DNA from: an uncultured Erythrobacter sp.
GTDB taxonomy: Bacteria; Pseudomonadota; Alphaproteobacteria; Sphingomonadales; Sphingomonadaceae
Direction: 5' to 3'
DNA length: 64,000 bases
Assembly: GCA_947488325.1 (NCBI GenBank)
Contig: CANKYZ010000003.1
Span: forward strand, 248,001-312,000
Both the position numbers and the translations under genes were made by a program. Below, piece after piece: positions 1 to 9,144 of the stretch. The notes under the pieces were generated by a model, which saw nothing but the letters and a program-made list of their open reading frames with translations, was not told where the DNA came from and did not search any database. The stretch's first letter is position 1, and the number at the start of each line of letters is the position of its first letter.

Positions 1-217
1 CGACTGCAAGAGAAGCATCACCTGCTTCGAGCAAGGAATTGAGCTGGCTCGGTCTACGCGCGAGCTCCATTAGCGCGCGGTTAAGGCGTTGCACCTCTGG
101 CGAAGGGAGCGGTTGGACCACTTCGCGCGATGTAGAATCCTGCGCTACGACCGATTGGGGCACAGCAGACAGCAGCATTCCGGCCACAAGGGCCAAACAT
201 CGAAAACTGGTTTGCAT
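1..217 (-). CDS. Exported protein of unknown function, N-terminal fragment (runs off left edge)
   Basis: First 72 codons of a gene that continues beyond base 1. The start is an ATG at 217 and the frame stays open to the edge. Residues 1-25 look like a Sec signal peptide: MQTSFRCLALVAGMLLSAVP, then a cleavage site near SVVA|QDS. The mature product should therefore be periplasmic or in the outer membrane. After it come a Ser/Pro-rich stretch and a helical segment (LNRALMELARRPSQLNSLLE). It lies 123 bp downstream of ftsZ on the same strand. I do not recognise the family from this fragment. A helical-repeat protein is possible, but the diagnostic part is outside the window. Confidence 0.6.
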   Translation of the reverse strand, partial: MQTSFRCLALVAGMLLSAVPQSVVAQDSTSREVVQPLPSPEVQRLNRALMELARRPSQLNSLLEAGDASLAV

Positions 218-340
218 AATTCTCACACGAAGGTCCGCTAACGTAAATTCTCGGTCGCGCTACCCTCCACACACTGAACGTGGGTCGAACAGCACGGCGA
301 AGCCGATAAAACGAAAACGAACAGTCAAACGAACGGTGCG

Positions 341-2089
341 TTACTGGTTATTTTGACGTCCGAGGAAACGTGGGATGCTGAGAGCTGGCGCGTCGCCATC
401 ATCATCGTCTTCATCTTCTTCGTCATCCGAACTGGAAGAGCGCGAGAGGTTGGCCATGCGCTCAAAGAGCGTGCTTGGCCCACTGCTGCCACCGCTCTCG
501 CCGCCGCCGGACGCATCTTCATCAGAGGCTGCGTCCTCGCCTGCATCTTCACTGCCTGAACCCAGTATCCCGCGTCGGCGTCCACCGCCAAGACGTGCTT
601 CAACCGGTTGATTTTCAGCAGCCAGCCGGTCAGCATCGGCAAGCAAGTCATCCTGCGCCTCACCACCTTCCGCACCTTCACCAATCTCTTGATATTCAGC
701 AACGTCGCCTGACGCACCTTCCAATGCGCTGCCCATTTCTCGAGCATCGCCGCCATCGGCATCATCTTCGTCAACTTCTGCTCCGCGCAGTCCAGCAAGC
801 GGGTCAACGATGCCATCCACATCGTCGCCATCGTCTCCCATTTCGTCACCAGCTTGCATGCCAGAGAGATCGAAGGGTTCGTTCCCTTCATCGAAATCGC
901 CTGCGACGGCGTCGTCTTCTGCCGATATGGCGTCAGAAACAGGATCGGGAATGACCGGTGAACTCGGCGCAGTCAGTTCTACGACCGGTTCAGGCTCGGG
1001 CTCAGGCTCTACCGCGCTTACTTCAGCGCTTTCCCCTTCTCCAGACAGCTCCAGAACGGGACGCTTGGGCGCCCGAGAATTCGATAGCGCAGAGGAGGTA
1101 GTATGAGGCGTATCGCCATTCGCGCTCTGTTCAATACCCGTTGCGACAACAGACACGCGGATTTTACCCGAAAGGTCAGGATTAAACGCGCTGCCCCAAA
1201 TGATGTTCGCATCTTCATCAACCAGATCGCGAATGTGATTGGCCGCTTCATCGACCTCCATCAGCTTCATGTCTTCGCCGCCGATGATTGAGATGATAAC
1301 GCCCTTGGCGCCCTGCATGCTCACACCGTCGAGGAGTGGGTTTGCGATGGCCTGTTCTGCGGCATCAAGCGCACGATTTTCGCCTTCACCTTCGCCTGTG
1401 CCCATCATCGCTTTACCCATCTCGCTCATGACAGAACGAACATCGGCGAAATCGAGATTGATGAGACCCGGCATCACCATCAAATCGGTGATTGAACGCA
1501 CGCCCTGTTGCAGAACTTCGTCAGCCAGTTCGAACGCTTCCTTGAAGGTCGTTTCAGGCTTCGCAATCAAGAACAGGTTCTGATTGGGGATCACGATCAA
1601 TGTATCAACGTGATCTTGCAATTCGTTGATACCTGCCTCGGCTGCGCGCATGCGGCGCGTTCCTTCGAACAGGAATGGCTTGGTCACAACGCCAACGGTC
1701 AGGACACCTTTGCGCCGCGCCGCTTCGGCGATGACGGGCGCAGCACCGGTACCGGTGCCCCCTCCCATGCCAGCGGCGATAAATACCATATTCACGCCTT
1801 CCAGTGCTTCTTCAATCTCAGCAACGGTTTCTTCGGCAGCAGCTTTGCCAACTTCCGGACGCGCGCCAGCACCAAGGCCGCCAGTAATATCAGGGCCGAG
1901 TTGAATGCGGGACTCTGCAGAACTGGTGCTAAGTGCCTGCGCATCGGTGTTCGCAACAATGAACTCGACGCCCTCAATCTCCGAGGCGATCATATTCCCA
2001 ATTGCGTTGCCGCCCGCTCCACCGATCCCAACTACGGTGATCCGGGGACGCAGATCGTCAGTGCTTGCTGGTCCAATATTGATGCTCAT
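341..2089 (-). CDS. ftsZ: Cell division protein FtsZ with a long acidic C-terminal linker
   Basis: Tubulin-like GTPase that polymerises into the cytoplasmic Z ring. The N-terminal nucleotide-binding glycines ([10 protein letters not shown]), the tubulin signature GGGTGTG at residues 109-115 and the T7 loop NLDFADVR are intact. The globular part ends near residue 320. A linker of about 245 residues follows, very rich in Asp, Glu, Gly and Ser, with a run of acidic residues near its end. The last residues ([14 protein letters not shown]) are the conserved C-terminal peptide that binds FtsA and other partners. At 582 residues it is much longer than typical FtsZ (about 380-400), but long linkers are common in alphaproteobacteria. 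The ATG at 2089 has GGAGG 8 nt upstream (2098-2102). It is the last gene of the dcw cluster and has its own 178-bp upstream spacer. Confidence 0.98.
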   Translation of the reverse strand: MSINIGPASTDDLRPRITVVGIGGAGGNAIGNMIASEIEGVEFIVANTDAQALSTSSAESRIQLGPDITGGLGAGARPEVGKAAAEETVAEIEEALEGVNMVFIAAGMGGGTGTGAAPVIAEAARRKGVLTVGVVTKPFLFEGTRRMRAAEAGINELQDHVDTLIVIPNQNLFLIAKPETTFKEAFELADEVLQQGVRSITDLMVMPGLINLDFADVRSVMSEMGKAMMGTGEGEGENRALDAAEQAIANPLLDGVSMQGAKGVIISIIGGEDMKLMEVDEAANHIRDLVDEDANIIWGSAFNPDLSGKIRVSVVATGIEQSANGDTPHTTSSALSNSRAPKRPVLELSGEGESAEVSAVEPEPEPEPVVELTAPSSPVIPDPVSDAISAEDDAVAGDFDEGNEPFDLSGMQAGDEMGDDGDDVDGIVDPLAGLRGAEVDEDDADGGDAREMGSALEGASGDVAEYQEIGEGAEGGEAQDDLLADADRLAAENQPVEARLGGGRRRGILGSGSEDAGEDAASDEDASGGGESGGSSGPSTLFERMANLSRSSSSDDEEDEDDDDGDAPALSIPRFLGRQNNQ

Positions 2090-2267
2090 CGCTTAATCCT
2101 CCAGACGCTGGAACCGGTTATTGCGCGGCTTTCCTACGTCAATTGATCTGTGACACATTCATCATGCGCCTGTTATCCCGCAGAATTCCTTATCCACAGG
2201 AGGCTGTTAACTCTCTTACACCATGCATTGTCTTCTGAGAATCCCGCTCAGTCGACAAATACCCATC
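2090..2267 (-). promoter_or_regulatory. ftsA-ftsZ spacer, probable ftsZ control region
   Basis: 178 bp between the ftsA stop and the ftsZ start. This is the only sizeable gap within the dcw cluster, whose other junctions overlap or are under 20 nt. It contains a perfect DnaA box (2190-2198), a second weaker TTATC match (2173-2181), a GANTC site (GAATC, 2239-2243) and, closer to the gene, TTGACG on the minus strand as a possible -35 element with no convincing -10. In Caulobacter ftsZ has its own promoter controlled by DnaA, CtrA and GANTC methylation. Extending that to this organism is inference. Confidence 0.5.
2190..2198 (+). promoter_or_regulatory. DnaA box upstream of ftsZ
   Basis: TTATCCACA, a perfect match to the high-affinity DnaA box consensus, about 100 bp upstream of the ftsZ start codon. 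It is a single strong box with only a weak neighbour, so a transcriptional role is more likely than an origin. Confidence 0.55.
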
Positions 2268-3614
2268 TCAAAAATACTCACGCACAGCGCGCCACAGGCG
2301 TCCAAAGGCAAATGCAGACGCAATTGAACCGCCAAATTCGGAGTGTTTTGCATAACGGGATCCTACAGCGCGGATATCCACTGGGTCTTCCGCGGCATAC
2401 AGGCACAGGCCCGCGAGTCCCGAAAAACCCGGTGTAGCATGCGCTTCTGGCAAACCAGTTAGGGTCGGCGCTCGCCCTATGCGCACCGGCATTGCCAAGG
2501 CGCTTTGCGCAAATTCGGCAAGGCCCGCCAGTTCGGCGCCGCCGCCGGTGAGCACCACCTGGCCTGCGCTTTTACCATAGAAACCCATCTCTTTCAGAGC
2601 CTTGCCTATCTCTCCAATGATCTGAGACTGGCTCTGCGTGATAACAGAGATCAATTCAGCGCGCGCGATCCGGTTCTTGTCATCTGCACCGCGCGCCTGT
2701 GGGCCGCTGGCTCCTTCGACACCTTCGTTGGGACCATGAACTGGGATCATCTCGCGGTGATCGCTGGGTGAAGCGATCGCGGAGCCGGATACACATTTCA
2801 AACGCTCGGCTTGGAACCTGCGAATGCCGAAGGCGCTGGCCACGGCATCGGTTATGTCGCCTGACCCCATAGGGATAGCACGCAGACCCAGCAGCATTCC
2901 AGCCGCAAATACAGAGACATTGGTGACATCGCTGCCAATTTCGACAAGCGCGACACCCAGCTCACGTTCTTCTTGCGATAGACAGGCGTAGCCGGATGCA
3001 AGCGGCGCGGCGACGACTGCCTCGACTTCGAGGTGAGCGTTCTGAACCGCTTCCATCAAATTGCGGATAGGCGCACCATCAGCCAGCATCACATGCACAT
3101 CAACACCAAGCCGTTCCGCATGCAATCCGCGTGGATTGGCCACGCCGTGCGCACCATCTAACGTATAATGTGCTGGCTGTGCATGCAGCACCGTGCGGCC
3201 GTCTGGTTGGATCATGTCGCGCGCTTCGATCAGCAAGTGCTCGACATCTTCTTCTTCAATACGGCGTCCGCCGATCTCAATCTCGACATTGGAAACCCGG
3301 CTCTTCAGTCCCGCACCGGCACAAGCGATCCAAACACTTTGGACGCTGGTTCCGGCATTCTTCTCCGCACGTTCAACTGCGTCACGAATGGCGTAGGTCG
3401 CAGCCTTCATATCGGTAACATAGCCGCGTTTGATGCCCGCGCTTGCTCGGTGGCCAGATCCCAGAACAATCAAGTCGCCGGTTTCGGTTTCACCCATAAT
3501 CATAGCCGAGATTCGGAACGAACCGACATTGACCGCACCAAAAATTTTGGCGAGGCGCGCCTTGGGCACCGTATGTTTTGCGGTTGGTTTTGATGCTACT
3601 TTGGTTGTGGCCAT
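2268..3614 (-). CDS. ftsA: Cell division protein FtsA
   Basis: Actin-like ATPase that tethers FtsZ filaments to the membrane and recruits later division proteins. The 448 residues hold the SHS2/actin fold, with the phosphate-binding region KIFGAVNVGSFRISAMI near the N-terminus and the adenosine motif VVLTGGGAELAGL near residue 360. The last dozen residues (FGRLWRAVREYF) form the amphipathic membrane-targeting helix. The ATG at 3614 shares one base with the ftsQ stop (TAATG), so the two genes are translationally coupled. A GGGGAA motif 7-8 nt upstream could act as ribosome binding site. About 20 basic residues precede the family core. Confidence 0.97.
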   Translation of the reverse strand: MATTKVASKPTAKHTVPKARLAKIFGAVNVGSFRISAMIMGETETGDLIVLGSGHRASAGIKRGYVTDMKAATYAIRDAVERAEKNAGTSVQSVWIACAGAGLKSRVSNVEIEIGGRRIEEEDVEHLLIEARDMIQPDGRTVLHAQPAHYTLDGAHGVANPRGLHAERLGVDVHVMLADGAPIRNLMEAVQNAHLEVEAVVAAPLASGYACLSQEERELGVALVEIGSDVTNVSVFAAGMLLGLRAIPMGSGDITDAVASAFGIRRFQAERLKCVSGSAIASPSDHREMIPVHGPNEGVEGASGPQARGADDKNRIARAELISVITQSQSQIIGEIGKALKEMGFYGKSAGQVVLTGGGAELAGLAEFAQSALAMPVRIGRAPTLTGLPEAHATPGFSGLAGLCLYAAEDPVDIRAVGSRYAKHSEFGGSIASAFAFGRLWRAVREYF

Positions 3615-4525
3615 TATGGGTTCCCCGTCGCACCAATTTCAACCGCATCCGCACGGCCCGGCACACGCATGTATATTCGCGGCGGTGAACGCATATCGAA
3701 GGTGGCGACCTGTCCACCCAACAGGCGGTTTTGCCCATCGATCCGTGCAAACTTCACCAAAGCGCTGGCGGATTCCTCCGCTCCTTCGGGAAGTGCAAGC
3801 ACCTGTCCGCTGTTAAAGGAGAGGTTCCAACGGCGATTGCCGACCCATTCGGCACCTTCGACTTGGGGGCCAAGAGCGGGTGCTGCCGCAAGCAATCGAT
3901 CTAGCGGCTCAACTTGTTTTGCAGCACCGGGGCCAGATATCCGCAGCATTTCGCTCGCGGATTCGCGCGCAACCGGCTCCAGCTCAACCCCTTCAGCGTC
4001 GATGAGCATTAGTTTATCTGGTTTTTCCAACACAGCATGCGGCGTGCGCTCGACAATATCGATGGCCAAAGTCGACGGTAGCTGAACAGAGACACGCGCG
4101 TCTTTCACCCATGGCAGATTGAGCAGCTCGCTACGAAGTTCTTCAATCTCAACCTGAGGCATGGGGCGGTCACGCTGCGCCAGCGCGCGGGCATAGACTT
4201 GCCGCTCATCCATACGATTGGTGCCAGTGACGCGCACATGTTGCACTTCGAATCCGGCGTCTGACGCCATGACGGCAACCTGCGCTTTTGCCAAAGCAGG
4301 CACTCCAGCAAGATTGGCAATCACAAATGCAAGACCAACAGCGCCGCCAATGATCAGCGTAAACCAAATCGTGCTCCACTGTTCCTCGCTAAATGGTAGG
4401 ACACCCATCGCCTTATCGACAAAGCTGGTCGTCTTTGCCTTGGCCCGGCGCGCGCCTGCTGCTCGGCTTTGTGATTTAGCGGCGCGGCGAACGCCTTTGC
4501 CGCTGCTACGCTTGATCTTGGCCAT
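3614..4525 (-). CDS. ftsQ: Cell division protein FtsQ
   Basis: Bitopic inner-membrane division protein that links the early cytoplasmic ring to the periplasmic FtsB/FtsL/FtsW/FtsI complex. The 303-residue product has a long, very basic cytoplasmic tail (residues 1-40), one membrane span near 52-75, then a POTRA domain (about 92-160, beginning FEVQHVRVTG) and the beta domain. The ATG at 4525 is chosen because a perfect AAGGAGG sits 5 nt upstream. An in-frame TTG at 4540 would place that motif inside the coding region. The start lies inside the end of ddl (20-nt overlap). The C-terminus overlaps the ftsA start by one base. Confidence 0.95.
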   Translation of the reverse strand: MAKIKRSSGKGVRRAAKSQSRAAGARRAKAKTTSFVDKAMGVLPFSEEQWSTIWFTLIIGGAVGLAFVIANLAGVPALAKAQVAVMASDAGFEVQHVRVTGTNRMDERQVYARALAQRDRPMPQVEIEELRSELLNLPWVKDARVSVQLPSTLAIDIVERTPHAVLEKPDKLMLIDAEGVELEPVARESASEMLRISGPGAAKQVEPLDRLLAAAPALGPQVEGAEWVGNRRWNLSFNSGQVLALPEGAEESASALVKFARIDGQNRLLGGQVATFDMRSPPRIYMRVPGRADAVEIGATGNP

Positions 4526-5498
4526 GCCTGCCTCCTTCAATTCCGTGCACCCGGATTGCTTCCATCACGATTAGCTCAACCAGTTCAGCATAGCCGATAT
4601 CCGCATGGCGAGCTTGCTCTGGGACAAGGCTGAGCGGTGTCATCCCTGGCTGAGTATTGGTTTCGAGAACGAACAGCCCGTCCTCACCCAACTCATCATC
4701 CCAGCGGTAATCGGTGCGACTCGTCCCGCTGCATCCCAGCACTTCATGCGCTTTAATCGCATATTGTTCGCACAAAGCCGCGACCTCCGGCGGAATTTGC
4801 GCTGGACAGACATGCTGCGTGCGACCTTCGGTGTATTTGTGCTCGTAATCGTAAAAGCCGGTTTCGATGATCAGTTCGGTCACGCCCAAAGCCTTTGGAC
4901 CTGCTGCGCTATCAATCACCGCCGTGGTCAGCTCGCGCCCTTTGATAAAGGGTTCGGCGAGCAATTCGTCAAATTCCTGCCACGGCCCTGCCGCATCGCG
5001 AGCGATTGGATTGCCGACGTTGCTGTCTGCGGTGATGATCGCGACGCCCACAGACGAACCTTCATTGACCGGCTTCAACACATAAGGACGCGGAAGCGGG
5101 TCTTTTTCGAACAGTTCTTTGCAAGGTACAATCCGCCCACCTGGCATCGGAATGCCGTGCGGGATAAGCGCCTGTTTGGTCAGTTGTTTGTCAATCGCGA
5201 TCACAGATGTGGCGAGCCCGGAATGCGTATAGGGTATGCCCATCAGGTCGAGCATGCCCTGCACGCTGCCATCTTCGCCCGGCACGCCATGCAGCGCGTT
5301 GAACACCACGTCCGGCTTCAGCTCGGCAAGCCGCTGAGCAACATCGCGGCCCATATCGATTTGTGTGACACGGTGGCCATTCATTTCAAGCGCATCAGCC
5401 ACCCCGGCCCCGCTCATCAACGAAACGTCGCGCTCATTCGCCCAGCCGCCCTTTAGGACTGCGACGTGCAGGGGTGGTTTTGCTTGCGTCTCTACCAC
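4506..5498 (-). CDS. ddl: D-alanine--D-alanine ligase
   Basis: ATP-grasp enzyme joining two D-alanines to give the dipeptide added by MurF. Visible motifs: N-terminal HVAVLKGGW, the active-site region GVPGEDGS, the ATP-grasp lysine motif YVLKPVNEGSSVGV, the substrate region with SGTSRTDYR and the Mg-binding VLETNTQPGMT. The frame is open further upstream, but I take the GTG at 5498. It follows the murB stop by one base and gives 330 residues, near the family norm; a longer start would overlap the 3' end of murB by over 100 bases. The gene ends inside the ftsQ 5' region. Confidence 0.95.
   Translation of the reverse strand: MVETQAKPPLHVAVLKGGWANERDVSLMSGAGVADALEMNGHRVTQIDMGRDVAQRLAELKPDVVFNALHGVPGEDGSVQGMLDLMGIPYTHSGLATSVIAIDKQLTKQALIPHGIPMPGGRIVPCKELFEKDPLPRPYVLKPVNEGSSVGVAIITADSNVGNPIARDAAGPWQEFDELLAEPFIKGRELTTAVIDSAAGPKALGVTELIIETGFYDYEHKYTEGRTQHVCPAQIPPEVAALCEQYAIKAHEVLGCSGTSRTDYRWDDELGEDGLFVLETNTQPGMTPLSLVPEQARHADIGYAELVELIVMEAIRVHGIEGGRHGQDQA
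4531..4537 (-). promoter_or_regulatory. Strong ribosome binding site fixing the ftsQ start
   Basis: AAGGAGG on the minus strand, 5 nt before the ATG at 4525 and inside the end of ddl. It argues for the shorter FtsQ. Confidence 0.75.
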
Positions 5499-5499
5499 G

Positions 5500-6474
5500 T
5501 CACGGCCGCCCAACCCGCCTAATTTCCCATTCGAGCTGAACGCCCGAATTGGCGTAAACTTTCTCACGCACCAACTCTCCCAGCCCTTCGATTTCGGTGC
5601 TGGTCGCATTGCCGGTGTTGATCAGGAAATTGCAGTGTTTCTCGCTCACCTGAGCGGCGCCATTCATCAGTCCGCGGCAACCCGCATCGTCGATCAATTT
5701 CCAGCTGCTGTGGCCCGGCGGGTTCTTGAACGTCGATCCGCCGGTCATACTGCCGATAGGTTGCGCATCCTTACGCTGATTGGAGATTTGCGCCATTTCG
5801 GCCTTAATAGTCTCGGGGTCACCGGGCACGCCTTTAAACCGAACGGCCACCACAACCGCACCGTCAGGCAAAGCAGAGTAGCGATAACTGTATTGCAGAT
5901 CTTTATTGGTGAGCGTCACGAATTGCCCATCGGGCAAAACCACATCGCAATCGGTCATGACGTCGCATGTTTCGCGACCATAGCATCCGCCATTCATGCG
6001 CGTAACACCGCCGACCGAACCGGGAATGCCGGTCAAAAAAGCCAGTCCATCAATGCCCGCTTTCGCTGCCCGCCGTGCCACCATATTGGCAGGTGCGGCT
6101 GATCCAGCACTTAGGGCGGTCGGACCGGTCACTTCGACATCGGCGAACGGTTTGCCCAATTTGATCACAACGCCGGGAACTCCGCCATCGCGAATGATCA
6201 TGTTGGACCCTACACCCAGTGCCATGATCGGCAATTGACCGTTTAGGCTTTCACAAAATGTTTTGAGATCATCAAGATCAGCCGGTTCGAACAGCCAGTC
6301 TGCCTTGCCCCCGCTTTTGAACCAGACAAATTTCGACAATGGAGCATCGCGTGTCAGTTTACCCCGGATGCTATCAATCGGCACGGGAGCATTGACCGAC
6401 CCTTCGACCGCGCAGGTCGGAGCCATGCCGCTATCTCTGTCGTTCCAATCGTCGGGTTGTAGCATTTCAATCAT
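5500..6474 (-). CDS. murB: UDP-N-acetylenolpyruvoylglucosamine reductase MurB
   Basis: FAD enzyme that reduces UDP-GlcNAc-enolpyruvate to UDP-MurNAc. 324 residues. It shows the FAD-binding (PCMH-type) fold: [25 protein letters not shown], then [30 protein letters not shown] and [21 protein letters not shown] before the C-terminal [11 protein letters not shown]. The length and the GGSTFKNP block fit the short (type II-like) MurB of alphaproteobacteria. The start ATG at 6474 overlaps the murC stop by four bases (ATGA). An N-terminal tail of about 30 residues precedes the core. Confidence 0.97.
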   Translation of the reverse strand: MIEMLQPDDWNDRDSGMAPTCAVEGSVNAPVPIDSIRGKLTRDAPLSKFVWFKSGGKADWLFEPADLDDLKTFCESLNGQLPIMALGVGSNMIIRDGGVPGVVIKLGKPFADVEVTGPTALSAGSAAPANMVARRAAKAGIDGLAFLTGIPGSVGGVTRMNGGCYGRETCDVMTDCDVVLPDGQFVTLTNKDLQYSYRYSALPDGAVVVAVRFKGVPGDPETIKAEMAQISNQRKDAQPIGSMTGGSTFKNPPGHSSWKLIDDAGCRGLMNGAAQVSEKHCNFLINTGNATSTEIEGLGELVREKVYANSGVQLEWEIRRVGRP

Positions 6475-7895
6475 GACGCGCGTTCTGATTCAATCGCGCC
6501 AGCAAGGGTAGCCGCCCACTTGGTGATATCCCCGGCGCCGAGGCACACAATGATGTCTCCGGGCACAATTTCTGCTGCGAGAGTGCTGGCAAGGTCGCGT
6601 TGATTTGCAATTGTGTTTGCAGACCGATGGCCTCGCGCTTTTAGGCCAGCAACCAATGAGTCAGCACTAACCCCCTCAATCGGGTCTTCGCCCGCCTCGA
6701 AAACGGGCGTGACGAATACCATATCCGCATCGTTGAAACAGGTTTGAAAATCTTCCATCAAATCATTGAGGCGTGAATAGCGATGCGGCTGAGCGACCGC
6801 GATAACGCGGCCTTTCGGAACCGCTTCACGAGCCGCGCCTAAGACTGCGCGAATTTCCACTGGGTGGTGCGCATAATCATCGATCACGCTCACCGTACCG
6901 CCATCCAACGCGACCGATCCCGCTTTGGTGAAGCGGCGGCGCACACCGCTAAAACTGCTGAATCCTTCGCGAATAACGCTATCTTCGCAGCCCATCTCAA
7001 CCGCAACCGCAATCGCAGCGAGCGCATTTTGGACATTGTGGCGGCCCGGCATGGGCAGGTGCACACCTTCGATCCGGCGATCCTCTTCCCCGCGTTGGCG
7101 GACGATCACGTCGAATGTGTTGCCGCCTTCATTCGGGAGGATATTAACCCCGCAAATGTCGGCTTGAAGTGAAAAACCATATGTGACGACTTTGCGGTCA
7201 CGGACATCGCCGATCACGGCCTGCACTTCTGGATGATCAATGCACAGGATTGCCGCGCCGTAGAATGGGACGTTGTGAATAAATTCCACAAAGGCGCGTT
7301 TTACACCGTCAAAATCACCATAATGATCAAGGTGTTCAGGGTCGATATTGGTGACAACCGCGATGGTGCCATCCAGCCGAAGAAAGCTGCCATCGCTCTC
7401 ATCTGCTTCAACCACCATCCAATCGCTATCGCCCAATCGCGCGTTGGAGCCGTATTGCTCGATAATCCCGCCGTTGATGACGGTGGGATCAACCTCCCCT
7501 TTATCCAGCAAACTGGCGATCATGCTGGTCGTGGTTGTCTTCCCATGCGTGCCCGCGACCGCAACGGTCGATTTGAGCCGCATAAGTTCTGCAAGCATTT
7601 CCGCACGGCGCACCACTGGGATGCGTGATTCAATCGCAGCTGCCACTTCGGGATTGGTCCGGCGCACTGCGGTCGATGTGACGACAACGGCAACGTCTTC
7701 GACGTTTTCTTTTGCATGACCGATCGTCACCGCGATACCGCGCGCGCGCAGTCGCTCAACAGTTGGCCCGTCTGATAAATCGCTGCCCTGCACAGTGTAG
7801 CCAAGGTTGCACATGACCTCTGCAATGCCGGACATGCCAATCCCGCCGATTCCGACGAAGTGAATGGTGCCTATGTCAGTGCCAACACCCTTCAT
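6471..7895 (-). CDS. murC: UDP-N-acetylmuramate--L-alanine ligase MurC
   Basis: ATP-dependent ligase adding the first L-Ala to UDP-MurNAc in the cytoplasm. Motifs: [16 protein letters not shown] (Rossmann-like UDP-binding domain), P-loop [36 protein letters not shown], and VIDDYAHHP in the C-terminal domain. The ATG at 7895 gives 474 residues, the usual size, with translation beginning [15 protein letters not shown]. The frame extends further upstream, but that would overlap the murG end and add an unrelated arginine-rich stretch. There is a 16-nt gap from murG, and the 3' end overlaps murB by ATGA. Confidence 0.97.
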   Translation of the reverse strand: MKGVGTDIGTIHFVGIGGIGMSGIAEVMCNLGYTVQGSDLSDGPTVERLRARGIAVTIGHAKENVEDVAVVVTSTAVRRTNPEVAAAIESRIPVVRRAEMLAELMRLKSTVAVAGTHGKTTTTSMIASLLDKGEVDPTVINGGIIEQYGSNARLGDSDWMVVEADESDGSFLRLDGTIAVVTNIDPEHLDHYGDFDGVKRAFVEFIHNVPFYGAAILCIDHPEVQAVIGDVRDRKVVTYGFSLQADICGVNILPNEGGNTFDVIVRQRGEEDRRIEGVHLPMPGRHNVQNALAAIAVAVEMGCEDSVIREGFSSFSGVRRRFTKAGSVALDGGTVSVIDDYAHHPVEIRAVLGAAREAVPKGRVIAVAQPHRYSRLNDLMEDFQTCFNDADMVFVTPVFEAGEDPIEGVSADSLVAGLKARGHRSANTIANQRDLASTLAAEIVPGDIIVCLGAGDITKWAATLAGAIESERAS

Positions 7896-7911
7896 TTTGC
7901 TGCTTTCTTGG

Positions 7912-9144
7912 TCACGCCGAAATATCCTCACCCGCATCACGAGTGGCCGTTTGAGCTTTGGTCGCAGCGGCAGTTGCCTTGGGCGCAGTTTCACCAACAC
8001 GGATAACATCCATCAGATCGATCCCGCTCATGCTTTCAACCAGATCGGCCAAATCCTTCGCTGCTTTGGGCCGTCCGCAATTCCATGCGCCATGGGCGGC
8101 GTTGGAGAGGCTTGCCGGGTTCTTAGCCAGCGCCTGAATTTGCTTGGCCAGTTCTTTAGGCGTGAAACTATCCTGACGGATCATCCGCGCGCCCCCTGCT
8201 TTCACAATTTCGCTGGTGTTCGCCGCCTGATGGTCATCGGTTGCGATAGGAAGCGGGACCAAAATTGCAGGGCGGCCCACTGCGGTAAGTTCGGCAATAG
8301 TCGAGGCACCAGCACGCCCGATAAACAGATGTGTGTCCGCCAGCCGTTCATGCATGTCTTCGAAGTACGTGCCGAGTTCTGCGGGTATATCATGGTTTGC
8401 ATAACGATCGCGCACTGCATCGACATCTTCAGCGCGACATTGCTGCGTGATCTGAAGCCGCTGGCACAGTGCCGGTGGCAACATCGCAAGACCATCTGGC
8501 ACCACTTCGGAGAGCACCCGAGCCCCCTGACTGCCGCCAGTGACAAGCACGCGAAGCAAGCCTTCTTCGGTTAGTGCAGGGAAGTCCTCATTGCGCAAGG
8601 CCAGCACTTCCTCGCGTACCGGATTGCCAACCAAATGCGCTTTCTCGACATGTTTCTGCTTCAATCGAGCCACTTCGAGATATGACGTCGCAATCGCATC
8701 CACCCTGCCAGCCAGGAATCGATTCACTCGGCCCAGAACTGCGTTCTGTTCGTGTACCAAGCTTGGAATATCAGCTGATGTTGCGGCAAGCAGAGCTGGC
8801 AGTGCGGGATAGCCACCAAAACCAATCACGGCAGAGGGTTCAAAGCTTTCAAATAAGCGCAAGGCCATATTGCGCCCTTCGATCACGGCACGCACGCCGC
8901 TTAACCAACGAAGCGGATTCTTTCCGAACCGACCTGCAGGAAGGACGTGGGCGGTAAGGAAATCCGGCTTTCCCGGAATTTTGCCGCCCCGCTCATCGGT
9001 AATCAGGGCGACATGGTGCCCGCGCGCATAAAGCTCTTCTGCCAGCGCAAATGCCGGGATCAGGTGCCCTCCGGTGCCGCCTGCGGCGAGGACGACGTGG
9101 CGGCTTGCCCCAGATGGCACATGCTGCGTCGATTGGCTGTTCAT
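7912..9144 (-). CDS. murG: Undecaprenyl-PP-MurNAc-pentapeptide GlcNAc transferase MurG
   Basis: GT28 glycosyltransferase converting lipid I to lipid II on the inner face of the membrane. It shows the first glycine loop [44 protein letters not shown], the second glycine loop [12 protein letters not shown], and the donor motif [22 protein letters not shown]. At 410 residues it is about 40-50 longer than usual because of an Ala/Thr/Lys-rich C-terminal tail. The ATG at 9144 overlaps the ftsW stop (ATGA) and has a perfect AAGGAGG 7 nt upstream. Confidence 0.97.
   Translation of the reverse strand: MNSQSTQHVPSGASRHVVLAAGGTGGHLIPAFALAEELYARGHHVALITDERGGKIPGKPDFLTAHVLPAGRFGKNPLRWLSGVRAVIEGRNMALRLFESFEPSAVIGFGGYPALPALLAATSADIPSLVHEQNAVLGRVNRFLAGRVDAIATSYLEVARLKQKHVEKAHLVGNPVREEVLALRNEDFPALTEEGLLRVLVTGGSQGARVLSEVVPDGLAMLPPALCQRLQITQQCRAEDVDAVRDRYANHDIPAELGTYFEDMHERLADTHLFIGRAGASTIAELTAVGRPAILVPLPIATDDHQAANTSEIVKAGGARMIRQDSFTPKELAKQIQALAKNPASLSNAAHGAWNCGRPKAAKDLADLVESMSGIDLMDVIRVGETAPKATAAATKAQTATRDAGEDISA

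Noticed and set aside
300..345. Repeated AACGAA-like units downstream of ftsZ
   Set aside because: Short, irregular and without spacer structure; not a CRISPR array and not a clear repeat family.
325..2146. Several long open frames on both strands overlapping ftsZ (for example 325-891 minus and 1508-2146 plus)
   Set aside because: They are shadows of the GC-biased, acidic ftsZ linker and core; none has a recognisable motif or a ribosome binding site.
2268..2437. Plus-strand frame overlapping the end of ftsA
   Set aside because: Begins in the ftsA-ftsZ spacer and continues antisense to ftsA; no domain and no start signal.
4605..5456. 283-codon plus-strand frame opposite ddl
   Set aside because: Antisense shadow of a well-supported ATP-grasp gene; its translation is rich in His, Arg and Phe without any domain.
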